Notes under the pieces: generated by a model
What the model was told of the DNA's origin: nothing
Databases searched by the model: none
Seen by the model: the letters and a program-made list of their open reading frames with translations, nothing else
Shown here: piece by piece, positions 51,238 to 61,535 of the stretch
Numbering within the stretch: the stretch's first letter is position 1
Layout: each line of letters begins with the position of its first letter
Position numbers and translations under genes: made by a program
Assembly (NCBI RefSeq): GCF_012516435.1
Contig: NZ_CP051216.1
Coordinates: 3,578,501-3,642,500, forward strand
Length of the DNA stretch: 64,000 bases
Source of the DNA: Pseudodesulfovibrio sp. zrk46
GTDB lineage: Bacteria; Desulfobacterota; Desulfovibrionia; Desulfovibrionales; Desulfovibrionaceae
Direction: 5' to 3'

Positions 51238-53703
51238 TTATTGACGCGCGGGCTTACGCTGATCATCCTTAAGAAGATCATTTGCTACCGGCGGTTCTCC
51301 ATGCTGAGTAATGAGAACGGGCTCACCGCCCTTCTCAAGCGCCCTTTCAATGACTTCGTCCATAGTCTTAACCGGAATGACTTCGAGGTCCTTAAGGATT
51401 TCCTTGGGAACATCCTTGAGGTTCTTCTCATTCTCAGAAGGAATAAGGACAGTCTTAATAAGACCACGATGAGCAGCGAGAAGCTTTTCACGCAGGCCAC
51501 CGATGGGCAACACGCGACCACGGAGGGTGATCTCACCGGTCATGGCGATGTCATGACGTACAGGGATATTCAGCAATGCGGAAATCAATGCAGTTGTAAG
51601 CGTGATACCAGCACTAGGCCCATCCTTCGGAGTCGCTCCATCCGGAACGTGGATATGGATATCCACCTTCGTATTAAAGTCGGGCTTAAGCCCAAGAAGA
51701 TCAGAACGGGCACGAATGTAGGAAACAGCAGCGCGAGCAGATTCCTGCATAACGTCGCCGAGCTTACCAGTTATCTCAACTTTGCCTTTACCTGGCATGA
51801 GGGCCACTTCAACCAGCAACATCTCGCCACCGAGTTGAGTCCAGGCCAAACCATTACAGACGCCAACCTGTGCTTCCTTCTCGCGTTCACCATGAGAGAA
51901 CTTGGTTACGCCAAGCATCTTCTCCAGCGACTGCTTAGTGACGTGAATCACCTTATCACGATCATTATCTTCAACGATCTTCATAGCAGATTTACGACAG
52001 ACGGATGCTATCTCGCGCTCCAGATTACGAACACCGGCTTCACGGGTGTAATGACGAACGATGTCAAGGATCGCATTCTCAGAGAGCTTGATGTTCTCTG
52101 GCTTAAGTCCATGTTGTTCAACCTGCTTGGGCAGCAGGAAGTCTCGTGCAATCTCAACCTTTTCAGTTTCCAAATAACCGGGCAGGCGAATGATCTCCAT
52201 ACGGTCCTGCAACGGCAAAGGAATGCCTTCGAGATTGTTGGCAGTAGTTATGAAAAAGACTTTGGACAGATCATAATCAAGGTCCAGATAGTGATCGTTA
52301 AATGCGTAGTTCTGCTCAGGGTCAAGCACTTCAAGAAGTGCGGCAGACGGATCGCCACGGAAGTCTGCAGACATCTTATCCACCTCATCCAGACAGATGA
52401 CGGGATTGCTGTTCTTCACGCGCTTGAGAGACTGAATAATCTTACCGGGCATGGCGCCAACGTAAGTACGACGATGCCCACGGATTTCAGCCTCATCTCG
52501 CACACCACCCAAAGAAAGACGAATAAACTCGCGATCCATGGAACGGGCAATCGAACGGGCAATGGACGTCTTACCAACACCGGGAGGACCAACAAAACAG
52601 AGGATAGGCCCCTTCATGGACTCAACCAAAGTCTGGACAGCCAGATATTCGAGAATACGCTCCTTGGGCTTCTCGAGACCAAAATGATCTTCATCGAGAA
52701 TCTTGCGAGCTTCAGCGATATCCGTATCCTTGTCGTCCTTATGCTTGTTCCAGGGAAGATCAAGCACCCAGTCGATGTAGTTACGAACCACAGTATATTC
52801 AGCGCTACTCGGCTGCATGGTACGAAGCTTCTTAAGCTCCTTACGAACACGCTCGCGAGTTTCGTCCCCCATGGGCTTTGCATCGAGCTGCTCTTCGAGC
52901 TCCGAAGCCTCTGCCAGAGGATCATCTTCGCGGCCCATCTCTTTGTTGATGGCCTTGACCTGTTCATTCAAATAGTATTCGCGCTGATTCTTCTCCATCT
53001 GATCTTTCACGCGCCCTTTGACACGCTTCTCAATGGAGACAATCTCAATTTCACCCAGCAGAAGTTCATAGACACGCTCCAACCTCTCGGTGGGGTCCAT
53101 GATTTCAAGAATTTCTTGCTTTCGAGTAAAATCGATCTTGAGATGTGGCATAACTTGGTCAGCCAACTGTCCAGGGTCTTTGAGGGTAGACATGGCAAGA
53201 ATGGCTTCAGGGGCAACCTTCTTGTTTACCTTGCCAAACTCGTCCAAGGCCTCATGAACAGCTCTCACCATTGCCTTGGCTTCAGGAGTTACCTCATCAG
53301 ACTCCTCAACCATAGTTACGTGAGCCTGGGGATACTCCCCTTCTTCGACGTCTTCATATATAAGCTTACTTTGCTCCGGGTCCCATTTGGCACGAGAAAC
53401 ACCTTCAAAGAGCACCTTGATGGTACCATCAGGTAAACGCAACATCTGAAGAATCTTGCTGACCGTACCAAGTTCATACAGGTCATCCGCCTCAGGATGC
53501 TCCTTTTCCGGAGTCTTTTGAGTAACCAGAAAAATCTGCTTGCCGTAATCGGCTACAGCGGTCTCAATGGCCTTAATAGAGGCCTCGCGCCCCACAAACA
53601 GGGGCACAATGGACCGAGGAAACATGACTACTTCCCTCAGAGACATCATTGGGAGAGTCATGGCTTCAGGGGATTTCTTGCCGTCAAAACCAAAAGTCGG
53701 CAT
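51238..53703 (-). CDS. lon: ATP-dependent protease La (LonA)
   Basis: An 821-residue AAA+ protease. N-terminal Lon substrate-binding domain (about 17-220), Walker [10 protein letters not shown], and a C-terminal protease domain with the catalytic Ser in [10 protein letters not shown] and the Lys in [20 protein letters not shown] precedes the ATG. Located after clpX as in many proteobacteria. A long open frame on the opposite strand is only its antisense shadow. Confidence 0.97.
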   Translation of the reverse strand: MPTFGFDGKKSPEAMTLPMMSLREVVMFPRSIVPLFVGREASIKAIETAVADYGKQIFLVTQKTPEKEHPEADDLYELGTVSKILQMLRLPDGTIKVLFEGVSRAKWDPEQSKLIYEDVEEGEYPQAHVTMVEESDEVTPEAKAMVRAVHEALDEFGKVNKKVAPEAILAMSTLKDPGQLADQVMPHLKIDFTRKQEILEIMDPTERLERVYELLLGEIEIVSIEKRVKGRVKDQMEKNQREYYLNEQVKAINKEMGREDDPLAEASELEEQLDAKPMGDETRERVRKELKKLRTMQPSSAEYTVVRNYIDWVLDLPWNKHKDDKDTDIAEARKILDEDHFGLEKPKERILEYLAVQTLVESMKGPILCFVGPPGVGKTSIARSIARSMDREFIRLSLGGVRDEAEIRGHRRTYVGAMPGKIIQSLKRVKNSNPVICLDEVDKMSADFRGDPSAALLEVLDPEQNYAFNDHYLDLDYDLSKVFFITTANNLEGIPLPLQDRMEIIRLPGYLETEKVEIARDFLLPKQVEQHGLKPENIKLSENAILDIVRHYTREAGVRNLEREIASVCRKSAMKIVEDNDRDKVIHVTKQSLEKMLGVTKFSHGEREKEAQVGVCNGLAWTQLGGEMLLVEVALMPGKGKVEITGKLGDVMQESARAAVSYIRARSDLLGLKPDFNTKVDIHIHVPDGATPKDGPSAGITLTTALISALLNIPVRHDIAMTGEITLRGRVLPIGGLREKLLAAHRGLIKTVLIPSENEKNLKDVPKEILKDLEVIPVKTMDEVIERALEKGGEPVLITQHGEPPVANDLLKDDQRKPARQ

Positions 53704-53743
53704 CTATTCCTCCGAGTGGTTGCGGATATATGGCGACGCCCGC

Positions 53744-53764
53744 CTCCCCTCAATGCGAGGGGAG
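53744..53764. repeat. inverted repeat between clpX and lon
   Basis: CTCCCCTC and GAGGGGAG form a perfect 8-bp stem with a five-base loop, without a T tract. It may be an RNA processing or stability element in the clpX-lon gap. Confidence 0.5.
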
Positions 53765-53832
53765 CGAGCGATTGCCGTCGAAAGTTCCAAGTAAGACCGT
53801 AAGCGTAGTTGTCAATGAAATTGAACTAACCG

Positions 53833-55086
53833 TTACGCAGACTTAACTTCCTGGTGATACATCAGTAGCGGCTCCATGCCCTTTTCGACAACGGCCTGAT
53901 TGATCACGCATTCACGAACACCTTCCATAGACGGCAGTTTGTACATGATCTCCAGCATTGTCTTTTCAAGGACATTCCTAAGCCCGCGAGCACCAGTTTT
54001 ACGCTCAATGGCCTGCTTGGCAATTGCCTTCATTGCATTCTCAGTGAAACGCAATTCGACCTTGTCCAGTTCGAACAGCTTCTTGTACTGCTTAACCAGA
54101 GCATTCTTAGGTTCCTGAAGAATGCGAACCAAATCTTCTTCGGTCAGCTCTTCCAGAGCAGTCTGCACCGGGATACGCCCGATAAATTCGGGAATAAGAC
54201 CGAATTTGATCAGGTCAGTGGGCTCGGACATGGCGAAGGACTCACCAAGAGTCATTTCCTTCTTCGCTTCGACCTTCGCACCAAAGCCCATACCGGAACC
54301 GGAAGAACGCTTCTGCACGATCTTATCCAAACCGATAAAAGCACCACCCAAAATGAACAGGATGTTAGAAGTATCCATACGGATAAACTCCTGTTGAGGG
54401 TGCTTACGGCCACCCTTTGGGGGAATGTTCGCTTCGGTTCCTTCAATAATCTTAAGCAGTGCCTGCTGCACGCCCTCACCGGAAACATCACGAGTGATGG
54501 ACGGAGAATCTCCCTTACGAGCAACCTTATCGATCTCATCGATGTAGATAATGCCGCGGCTGGCGGAGTCGATGTCATAATCTGCATTTTGGAGCAATTG
54601 CACCAGAATGTTCTCTACGTCTTCACCGACATAACCGGCTTCAGTCAGGGTTGTCGCATCTGCAATAGCGAACGGGACCTTGAGCACACGAGCCAAGGTC
54701 TGTGCAAGCAAAGTTTTACCAGAGCCAGTGGGGCCAATAAGCAGGATGTTGGACTTGTCGATTTCGACATCATCCGCACCAGCGTTGGCAGCAGCGTAAA
54801 AGACACGCTTGTAGTGATTATGCACAGCAACGGAAAGGATCTTCTTTGCTTGATCCTGACCAATGACATACTCGTCCAAAAGCGCCTTGATTTCCTGCGG
54901 AGGCAGCAAACGGCCGTCCTCAAATTCCTCACTAATGGTCTCCTGAGCCATGATATCATTGCACAGGGACACGCACTCGTCGCAGATGTATACGTCAGGG
55001 CCTGCAATAAGCCGCTGCACTTCCACCTGCGTTTTGCCGCAGAAAGAACAGCTGAGTTCTGAAGAAGTGTTATTAGTCTCTGCCAT
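53833..55086 (-). CDS. clpX: ATP-dependent Clp protease ATPase subunit ClpX
   Basis: A 417-residue unfoldase with an N-terminal zinc domain (C13, C16, C35, C38), Walker [13 protein letters not shown], the IGF-type loop (FIGLDKI region near the Walker B area and [11 protein letters not shown]) and sensor motifs. It delivers tagged substrates to ClpP, whose gene is two bases upstream. Confidence 0.97.
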   Translation of the reverse strand: MAETNNTSSELSCSFCGKTQVEVQRLIAGPDVYICDECVSLCNDIMAQETISEEFEDGRLLPPQEIKALLDEYVIGQDQAKKILSVAVHNHYKRVFYAAANAGADDVEIDKSNILLIGPTGSGKTLLAQTLARVLKVPFAIADATTLTEAGYVGEDVENILVQLLQNADYDIDSASRGIIYIDEIDKVARKGDSPSITRDVSGEGVQQALLKIIEGTEANIPPKGGRKHPQQEFIRMDTSNILFILGGAFIGLDKIVQKRSSGSGMGFGAKVEAKKEMTLGESFAMSEPTDLIKFGLIPEFIGRIPVQTALEELTEEDLVRILQEPKNALVKQYKKLFELDKVELRFTENAMKAIAKQAIERKTGARGLRNVLEKTMLEIMYKLPSMEGVRECVINQAVVEKGMEPLLMYHQEVKSA

Positions 55087-55088
55087 TG

Positions 55089-55703
55089 TTACTTATCCTT
55101 TTCATCCTTTTGGACTGCGTCTTCACGGGAACGCATCACCTTGTCGATGATACCATACTCCATGGCCTCCTGCGAGGTCATAAAGTAATCACGTTCCGTA
55201 TCTTCCTGGATTTTTTCCAGCTTTTGACCTGTATTGTCAGCCAGGATCTTGTTCAGTTCTTCTTTCAATCGCAAAATCTCACGGGCCTGGATCTGAATAT
55301 CAGTGGCCTGCCCCTGAGCACCGCCCAATGGCTGGTGAATCATAATGCGACTATGTGGCAATGCGTAACGCATACCGGGCTCACCTGCACTCAGAAGAAA
55401 TGCTCCCATACTGGCAGCCTGGCCCATGCACAGGGTCGCTACAGGGGCTGAAATATATTGCATGGTATCATAAATAGCCATCCCTGCGGAAATCACTCCG
55501 CCAGGCGAGTTGATATACATATATATTTCTTTCTCCGGGTCCTCGGACTCCAAAAAAAGGAGCTGGGCGCAGATAAGGCTGGCTACGTGATCATCGATGG
55601 CACTCCCCAGCAGGATGATCCGGTCTTTGAGAAGTCGGGAGTAGATGTCGTATGCGCGTTCGGTGCGACCGGTCGTTTCAATGACCATCGGGATGGCGAC
55701 CAT
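55089..55703 (-). CDS. clpP: ATP-dependent Clp protease proteolytic subunit ClpP
   Basis: A 204-residue serine peptidase with the catalytic triad S98 (GQAASMGAF), H123 (MIHQPLGG) and D172. AAGGAGACATAC precedes the ATG. It lies in the tig-clpP-clpX-lon order and is the common protease chamber for the ClpX here and the ClpA at 22.9-25.2 kb. Confidence 0.98.
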   Translation of the reverse strand: MVAIPMVIETTGRTERAYDIYSRLLKDRIILLGSAIDDHVASLICAQLLFLESEDPEKEIYMYINSPGGVISAGMAIYDTMQYISAPVATLCMGQAASMGAFLLSAGEPGMRYALPHSRIMIHQPLGGAQGQATDIQIQAREILRLKEELNKILADNTGQKLEKIQEDTERDYFMTSQEAMEYGIIDKVMRSREDAVQKDEKDK

Positions 55704-55918
55704 GTATGTCTCCTTGAAAACTCTTTTGTAGTTTATCGGCCAGCGGTGTTGGCAACATTACGCCTTGGCTAACAATTTTTTAAGCCTGACAGGCCTTTTA
55801 CCGCTAAGTATCAAGCATAATCGAGTATGCGGCATTTCATCAGTGAGGACAAGGATAAACTTCCTGCTCACGGTTCGAACTAAATAGGTATGATCACTTG
55901 AAGGTCAAGAGGATGCTA

Positions 55919-55954
55919 CAAAAAAAACGGCGGCCCGGGAATCCGGACCGCCGT
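55919..55954 (-). terminator. intrinsic terminator after tig
   Basis: A 12-bp GC-rich stem (ACGGCGG arms) with a four-base loop is followed on the minus strand by eight T. It separates tig from clpP. Confidence 0.9.
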
Positions 55955-55986
55955 GATCTTTTTTTCCTTTGAGGAAAGCTTTTAAA

Positions 55987-57477
55987 CTAGTCTTCCTTCT
56001 CTGCCAGGAACTTTTCAGCACGCTCCTGCAGCTTTGCAAGGGAATAACTCTTTGCAGTGGATTCCTTGATGCCCAAGTTGGCAACGGCCCATTCGACAGC
56101 TTCAGCCTTGTTGTCAAATGTAATGGAACCTTCAGCAGCCTCTTCCTTGGCCGGAGCTTCTTCCTTGGCAGCAGCCTTACCAGCAACCGGAGGCTCAATT
56201 TCAGTAACCTTGGCAGCGTCGTAGATCAGCTCGGAAGCCTTGTCGCAGAGCAGACGGTCCTTGAGAGGTACGATGAGGTTGTTATCCTCATAGTATTTCT
56301 TAAGTTCGTGCAGCGGCTGACGGGTCTGCATGGCGAGTTGAGACAGAGTCGCTTCGATTTCTTCAGGAGAAATCTCAAGACCTTCTTCTGCTGCAACTGC
56401 GAGCAGGAAGATTTCAGTCTTAACAGTCCTCTCAGCCTCGTCCTTGAACTCATCACGCATCTGCTGAGGAGTCTTGCCAAGAGACTGAAGACCTTTACCC
56501 TGACGATCCAGCTTGTATTCCAGATCCTGAATCAGGCGGTCAATACGGTCTTCAACCATGGAAGGAGGCAGCGGAAATTCAGTGATGCTCTCAATGATGT
56601 CACCAAGAAGCTTGCTCTGAGCAGCAGACTGGTTCATCTGCTTGCGCTGACCAGCGTAGGACTCTTCAATGCCCTTGCGCATGGTTTCAACATCGCTGAA
56701 ACCGGCCTTCTTGGCCACTTCATCGCTCATTTCAGGAGTGAAGCGCTGTTTTACTGCGTGAACCTTGCATTTCATGGTCACGGTCTGACCAGCAAGGCCT
56801 TCGTTGATGAAGTCTTCGGGGAAAGTGATCTCAGTCTCACCCTCTTCACCGGAGGAAAGAGTCTTGACCAGTTCTTCAAACTCAGGAAGGGACTGACCTT
56901 CGCCCAGTACCAGATCAAAGTTCTCAGCCTGGATACCTTCGACGATCTTGCCGTCCTGGTATGCACCGAAGGTCAGAGTAGCAACTTCGCCAGTCTTAGC
57001 AGGGCGAACTTCTTCGATAACCTTCACTTCAGCATTATTCTGGAGGATACGTTCTTCGACTTCAGCAATCTCCTCAGGGGAAACCACAGCCTTAACCTCT
57101 TCAACTGCCAGGCCCTTGTACTCGGGCAGGTCCAGCTTCGGAGCGACTTCGAACTCGATGGAGTAAGTGAAATCAGTGTCGCGTTCCAGTTCCTTAGCGT
57201 CCACATCAATGCGAGACATGGGCTGGATGCTCAGACCACTCATGATTTCATTGATCTGGTAGTTGATCAGATCAGTGGTAGCTTCACCATAAATCTGCTT
57301 ACGGTAACGGGACTCAACAACGCTGGAGGGCACCTTGCCCTTGCGGAAGCCCTTAACGTCAGCCTGCATGCGATACATAGCTATGCTGGTCATGATGGCG
57401 GCGTTGGCCTCTTCAGCCGGAACCTGAACGGTAATCTTCCGTTTTACCGGGGAAAGGTCTTCAACATTGTACTCCAT
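55987..57477 (-). CDS. tig: trigger factor with C-terminal extension
   Basis: A 496-residue ribosome-associated chaperone and peptidyl-prolyl isomerase. The ribosome-binding signature is in MQADVKGFRKGKVPSSVVESRY (GFRxGKxP). The PPIase domain spans about 150-245 and the helical C-domain follows. The last ~65 residues add an Ala/Glu-rich linker and a small helical segment (residues ~450-496) not usual in trigger factors of about 430 residues. AGGAGG eight bases upstream fixes this start. Confidence 0.95.
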   Translation of the reverse strand: MEYNVEDLSPVKRKITVQVPAEEANAAIMTSIAMYRMQADVKGFRKGKVPSSVVESRYRKQIYGEATTDLINYQINEIMSGLSIQPMSRIDVDAKELERDTDFTYSIEFEVAPKLDLPEYKGLAVEEVKAVVSPEEIAEVEERILQNNAEVKVIEEVRPAKTGEVATLTFGAYQDGKIVEGIQAENFDLVLGEGQSLPEFEELVKTLSSGEEGETEITFPEDFINEGLAGQTVTMKCKVHAVKQRFTPEMSDEVAKKAGFSDVETMRKGIEESYAGQRKQMNQSAAQSKLLGDIIESITEFPLPPSMVEDRIDRLIQDLEYKLDRQGKGLQSLGKTPQQMRDEFKDEAERTVKTEIFLLAVAAEEGLEISPEEIEATLSQLAMQTRQPLHELKKYYEDNNLIVPLKDRLLCDKASELIYDAAKVTEIEPPVAGKAAAKEEAPAKEEAAEGSITFDNKAEAVEWAVANLGIKESTAKSYSLAKLQERAEKFLAEKED

Positions 57478-57525
57478 GAAAATATCCTCCTGAAACACCA
57501 CTCTGGGTGCGTAATATTACTTCTT

Positions 57526-57610
57526 TGGTGCGGGCGGAGGGACTCGAACCCCCAAACCCTAGGGTACCAGATCCTAAATCTGGCGCGTTTACCAATTCCG
57601 CCACGCCCGC
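57526..57610 (-). tRNA. tRNA-Leu (anticodon TAG)
   Basis: A complete tRNA on the minus strand: acceptor arms GCGGGCG/CGCCCGC, anticodon stem CCAGA/TCTGG with loop TTTAGGA, a long variable arm as expected for Leu, TTCGAGTC in the T arm and an encoded CCA end. Anticodon TAG reads CUA (and other CUN). Confidence 0.96.
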
Positions 57611-57696
57611 ATAAAGACCGTGCTTATTAAGCAAGGCCCGGCTGATATGTCAACCTCCAAAAGAGAAATAAACTCGGAAATACGCATCTATCGAGA

Positions 57697-59073
57697 CTAT
57701 TGCCCTTCAATTTCCTTGTATGACTCCGCATAACGAGCCAACAAGTCGCGCATTTCTCCTAGATTTGAAGCCAAAAGATGGACAACCGGCTCAATTCCCA
57801 ATCCACCAGGATCACCTACTGCTCGAACAGCCTCCGAATTAACGTGCCCTTTCAGTTCTTCGAATACTCCCCACTCGGCAAACTGACCATTTTTCTCCTG
57901 AATGTAATCGGGTTTTCTATCACGATCGATCCACACAGAGTCCAAACCAACAGCATCCAGGGTCTGTTTGGTATACTTACCAACACCAAGAGTAATCGCG
58001 CACCCTACATCAGAGTTTAACCGAGTCACGCCCAACAACGTAGCGGCCGTTTTTTCTGAAGCACCAAATTCAGGATGACCAGACACTAAAACATCTCCAC
58101 GACGAGTCCTCACAAAACCACCTGTAAAACCAGCCACTTCATCAATATTATCAACTAATGGCAAAGCAACGGCTACATTGCTGCGGCCTCTGGGCATCAA
58201 AGATGCTATAGCCTCTTTAGCTACTAGCCAACGCCCAAACGCATCTAGCTCGCTAAGGATACCATCTCGGCCGTTTGCTTTGATCCACGGAGCCAAATGA
58301 TTGGGTGGTCCTCCACCGTCACCAAGCTGGTACCCACCGCGCAGGGCAAGATTCAAATAATCCTGTGCACGCTTAATGGCTGCCCCCATTTCCATCCCTT
58401 GTCCAAGACCAGTGGCAATGGCAGCAGAAAGAGTGCACCCTGTTCCATGTGTACAGTTGGTTGACACACGTTGCTGAATAAATGGCACAGGCTCGCCGTC
58501 CTTTCGAACAAACCAGTCAGTAATAGCCCATGAATCCGCATGCCCACCTTTTATTAATACCGCCTGTGGTCCCATATCTAATAGAATACGTGCTGCTTTG
58601 AACACATCTTCACGGTCGTTTATCTTGACCCCAGAGAACAATTCCGCTTCCGGAATATTGGGCGTCAGCAAGTCGGCATATGGAAAAATCATACGCACTA
58701 TTGCTTCCACAGCGTCATCTTTCAATAGCTTGGCACCTGATGTAGCAACACAAACAGGGTCAACAACCAAAGGAAATGTCTTTTTGCTTAAAACGGGAGC
58801 TATAGCCTTGATAATCGGTTCGGAGAACAACATCCCAGTTTTAGCCGCACTAACATCGATATCATCAAGAACCGTTTTGAGTTGCTGAACAACAAACTTA
58901 GCAGAAGGAGCGTGAATACCCGTCACAGCCTTCGTATTCTGCGCAGTCAATGCAGTAATTACGCTTGCCCCATACCCACCAAGCATGGTCACGGTTTTTA
59001 GATCCGCCTGAATCCCAGCACCACCTCCAGAATCTGAACCTGCTATGGTAAGGATGCAAGAAAGCTTCTCCAC
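57697..59073 (-). CDS. thiDN: bifunctional HMP(-P) kinase ThiD fused to ThiN-type thiamine-phosphate synthase
   Basis: A 458-residue fusion. The ThiD part (residues 1-260) begins LTIAGSDSGGGAGIQADLKTV and has the late GTGCTLSAAIATGLGQG phosphate loop. The ThiN part (about 275-450; FVRTRRGDVLVSGHPEFGASEKTAATLL, DVGCAITLGVGKYTKQ) joins HMP-PP and thiazole phosphate. GTG start six bases behind GGAG. No TPP riboswitch is visible upstream. Confidence 0.9.
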   Translation of the reverse strand: MEKLSCILTIAGSDSGGGAGIQADLKTVTMLGGYGASVITALTAQNTKAVTGIHAPSAKFVVQQLKTVLDDIDVSAAKTGMLFSEPIIKAIAPVLSKKTFPLVVDPVCVATSGAKLLKDDAVEAIVRMIFPYADLLTPNIPEAELFSGVKINDREDVFKAARILLDMGPQAVLIKGGHADSWAITDWFVRKDGEPVPFIQQRVSTNCTHGTGCTLSAAIATGLGQGMEMGAAIKRAQDYLNLALRGGYQLGDGGGPPNHLAPWIKANGRDGILSELDAFGRWLVAKEAIASLMPRGRSNVAVALPLVDNIDEVAGFTGGFVRTRRGDVLVSGHPEFGASEKTAATLLGVTRLNSDVGCAITLGVGKYTKQTLDAVGLDSVWIDRDRKPDYIQEKNGQFAEWGVFEELKGHVNSEAVRAVGDPGGLGIEPVVHLLASNLGEMRDLLARYAESYKEIEGQ

Positions 59074-59088
59074 TTCGATCTCCTTTCG

Positions 59089-59134
59089 AAAAAACAAAAC
59101 GACTATCGGCAGGCGTTACCACCTGTAACCGATA
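59089..59134 (-). terminator. terminator-like hairpin upstream of thiDN
   Basis: An imperfect stem (TATCGG / CCGATA outer, CAGG / CCTG inner) followed on the minus strand by a T-rich run (TTTTGTTTTTT). It lies 15-60 bases before the thiDN start and most simply ends the upstream unknown gene. Confidence 0.65.
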
Positions 59135-59181
59135 ATCGCAATACAACGAAATATGACTATTGAACTAGAAGCTCAGAGAAA

Positions 59182-59610
59182 CTAGCCGCAGGACAACTTG
59201 ACGTAATCTTCGACAGAGACACCATTCCAAGCCTTGCTCACCCAGTAGGCAGTAGCCCATATCATCAATGCAGTAGCCTGAAGATCAGTCAACCGGCGCA
59301 ACTTAACTTCCAAATTGGACTTACTAGCTCCATGCTGAATATGCACATTATGCTCATCACACGCCTCTTCGACACGCAACATAAGATAAGCTTGCTTGGA
59401 CTGGTTAGGGAGTAATTTTACATCCTTATGTGACTCAAGAATAGTTTTGAGTTCAGCGACCGAAAAATCGCTAGACACATTGCGGATAGACTTGAAAAAG
59501 ACATCCACGGCCCAGGGCAGAATAAATTCAGCGCCAGCGCTTTTGGTCTTGAAGTAATCCTTAAGCCATTTTTCCTGATCAGTCGTAATCCTAGCTGCGA
59601 CCTGGGGCAT
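59182..59610 (-). CDS. unknown protein, possible N-terminal ribbon-helix-helix
   Basis: A 142-residue soluble protein. Its first 35 residues (QVAARITTDQEKWLKDYFKTKSAGAEFILPWAVDVFF) resemble a short DNA-binding ribbon-helix-helix, but the match is weak. The rest is helical. GGAGGAGACGGT precedes the ATG. No clear operon partners; a MerR-like gene lies upstream. Confidence 0.68.
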   Translation of the reverse strand: MPQVAARITTDQEKWLKDYFKTKSAGAEFILPWAVDVFFKSIRNVSSDFSVAELKTILESHKDVKLLPNQSKQAYLMLRVEEACDEHNVHIQHGASKSNLEVKLRRLTDLQATALMIWATAYWVSKAWNGVSVEDYVKLSCG

Positions 59611-59733
59611 ACCGTCTCCTCCATCGAACCGGCGAACTAACTAACTGTGGTACATTTAGCAGTGAATATATATGCGAAACAAGTCAAAGAATCAAGATTT
59701 TTTCTAGAGTCAATTCAGTCAAAAAAAATAGAG

Positions 59734-60633
59734 CTATCCGTTAAACACCGAGCGCAATTGACGGAACAAAGTTAACAGCAATGCATCAGGTGCGTCATTA
59801 CCATCAATGTTGAGTCTGACGATCTCAGTTACCTTATTATTGCTTGGTGTTACAGTCGTCTTTGCAACCAACACAATATCCTGCCCACGCCCCTCTGCAC
59901 TATCATCGGTACGAACAACCAACACCCAATTGTCATCTTGATGCTTCCAGGAAGTCTCAACAGCGACCGAGTCAGAAACCTTGCGCTCAATCAATTGCAC
60001 GAAATCTTTCAAGGAAAAATGATTACGCCCTTTCCCTTGAACTCCAAGGTATTCACCATCTGAGCAAATCACAAGAGGACTGGAAAGAAACTCATCAGAA
60101 GGAAAATCAATCTCACCACTTGCAAACCGCCCTGAAACGCGGCGCCTCACAACACTCAACTCTCGCTCAAGAAAATCAATACGCTCCTCATAGCGAACCT
60201 CGGCGTCATGGCGCTCTTTACGGAGCAAAGCGACCTCATCACGGAGAGAGCGAATCTCGCTCCTAAAGAGAGACTGATCCTCAAGCGCCTCAGACACCTT
60301 GGACAAGACCCCACTAATTTCTCGTGCAAGCCCCTCGGTGGCCCCTTCTGCGACAGACTGTTCAAAAGACTGTTCAGCTTGTTGATCATTCATTAATAAG
60401 CTGAATTTCAATGCTAATTCTCTTTCGATTTGATCAGTAGACCAGTTATCATTGAACATCTCACGAATCCTCCTGAATATCTCCAAGACCTCTACAGGAT
60501 ACCGACGACGGCGACCACCACCACCGACAGATGGAATATATTTGTCAAATTTATCTTTATAGTACACGACAGTTGACGGCGGAATATCCAACTGACGGCC
60601 GACCTCTCTCAAACTAATATACTTCTTACTCAT
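59734..60633 (-). CDS. MerR-type transcriptional regulator with coiled coil
   Basis: A 299-residue protein. An N-terminal MerR-like winged helix (SLREVGRQLDIPPSTVVYYKDKF, then VEVLEIFRRIREMFNDNWSTDQIEREL) is followed by a coiled coil (about residues 100-160) and a C-terminal domain of unknown type. Two Met starts are possible, eight codons apart, each with a weak ribosome site. A perfect inverted repeat lies about 80 bases upstream. Confidence 0.82.
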   Translation of the reverse strand: MSKKYISLREVGRQLDIPPSTVVYYKDKFDKYIPSVGGGGRRRRYPVEVLEIFRRIREMFNDNWSTDQIERELALKFSLLMNDQQAEQSFEQSVAEGATEGLAREISGVLSKVSEALEDQSLFRSEIRSLRDEVALLRKERHDAEVRYEERIDFLERELSVVRRRVSGRFASGEIDFPSDEFLSSPLVICSDGEYLGVQGKGRNHFSLKDFVQLIERKVSDSVAVETSWKHQDDNWVLVVRTDDSAEGRGQDIVLVAKTTVTPSNNKVTEIVRLNIDGNDAPDALLLTLFRQLRSVFNG

Positions 60634-60706
60634 AACCAACCAACGCTTGTTGATCATTAATCTTCAACTGAACATAGATCGTAAAACAGCTCATGTCAAC
60701 ACATCT

Positions 60707-60724
60707 TTGATCAACACTGATCAA
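60707..60724. promoter_or_regulatory. candidate operator of the MerR-like regulator
   Basis: TTGATCAACACTGATCAA is a perfect 7-4-7 inverted repeat, 74 bases before the regulator start. A further TTGATCATT half-site lies around 60647. The position suggests autoregulation; no direct proof. Confidence 0.5.
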
Positions 60725-60745
60725 TACAAGCAGAATAGTATGGAC

Positions 60746-60781
60746 CAAAAAAAGAGGCGTAACGACTATGCGTTACGCCTC
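60746..60781 (-). terminator. intrinsic terminator after small membrane-protein gene
   Basis: GAGGCGTAACG pairs with CGTTACGCCTC and is followed on the minus strand by seven T. Confidence 0.88.
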
Positions 60782-60805
60782 AAAATCGGACAATAATGAT
60801 TAAGA

Positions 60806-61252
60806 CTATTTCTCAAGCCCAGCTCTAACCTCTTTCAAACCTGCCAAAACTTCTTGCATCTTTGCACGCATGGCTTCGTCTTCCAAAGTATCGGTCAGAT
60901 AAAAGGCCTTCATGGCCATCTCGTTAACCATGTCGAAAGTGATCATACGTTTCATCTCTGCAGGGACTTCGGTTTGCATTTTCACCATACGCTGATCAAG
61001 ACTGGCCACATCCTCACGCAGTACGCCTAGGGCTTTAACCTCATCAGTCAAGCCGGCTATATTACGATTCATGCCGAAAAAGAAAATTACAAGCAGAAGA
61101 ACAGCCAGCAAAGATACAATCATTGCAACCTTGCTCATATCCTTCTGAGCAGCAGCCATACTAGCCATGGGAGTAGTTTCTTCCGCTTTTTCGGAAGTCA
61201 CTTCGGACTTAAAATCTTCTAATTTATGGACTTTTCCAGTTTCCGAACTCAT
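60806..61252 (-). CDS. small single-pass membrane protein, unknown
   Basis: A 148-residue protein: cytoplasmic charged tail, one strong membrane helix (about residues 44-64, VAMIVSLLAVLLLVIFFFGM) and a C-terminal, probably coiled-coil, periplasmic part. GGAG five bases before the ATG supports the start; the frame is open further but into the divergent promoter region. No recognised family. Confidence 0.78.
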   Translation of the reverse strand: MSSETGKVHKLEDFKSEVTSEKAEETTPMASMAAAQKDMSKVAMIVSLLAVLLLVIFFFGMNRNIAGLTDEVKALGVLREDVASLDQRMVKMQTEVPAEMKRMITFDMVNEMAMKAFYLTDTLEDEAMRAKMQEVLAGLKEVRAGLEK

Positions 61253-61389
61253 ATCAACTCCATTCCAATTAAAAGTGCGTAAAACCCCTCGCTCAACGCT
61301 CAATCCTATACTGCACAGAGGGCTGTAAAGCAAGAAATTCATATTCTGCGATTTGAGCCAATCCATCGATACTATCTGTGCTGATGCAT

Positions 61390-61418
61390 TTGTTGACACA
61401 CTACACTCATTTTATGCT
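61390..61418 (+). promoter_or_regulatory. candidate promoter of mucR-like gene
   Basis: TTGTTG, a 17-base spacer and TATGCT lie about 120 bases before the gene; an overlapping TTGACA is also present but with a poorer -10. Tentative. Confidence 0.35.
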
Positions 61419-61535
61419 AGAAACTCTGTATTGTAACAATGAAACTTAAATACCTCTCAAAGAATCTTTATAGCGCATTTAACATGGCCACTTTATAGTA
61501 CTATGACTGTTTACATATTTAAGGAGAATGAACTC

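Noticed and set aside
51229..53436. 735-codon open frame on the plus strand
   Set aside because: It is fully antisense to lon, a complete and well-recognised gene; the translation shows no known family and has no ribosome site.
55969..57630. 553-codon open frame on the plus strand
   Set aside because: Antisense to tig and it runs through the tRNA-Leu gene; a codon-bias shadow.
59095..59160. TPP riboswitch before thiDN
   Set aside because: The conserved CTGAGA and related core are absent; the hairpin there looks like a simple terminator.
61253..61399. Longer N-terminus for the small membrane protein
   Set aside because: The inner ATG has GGAG at proper spacing and the extra sequence lies in the divergent promoter region.
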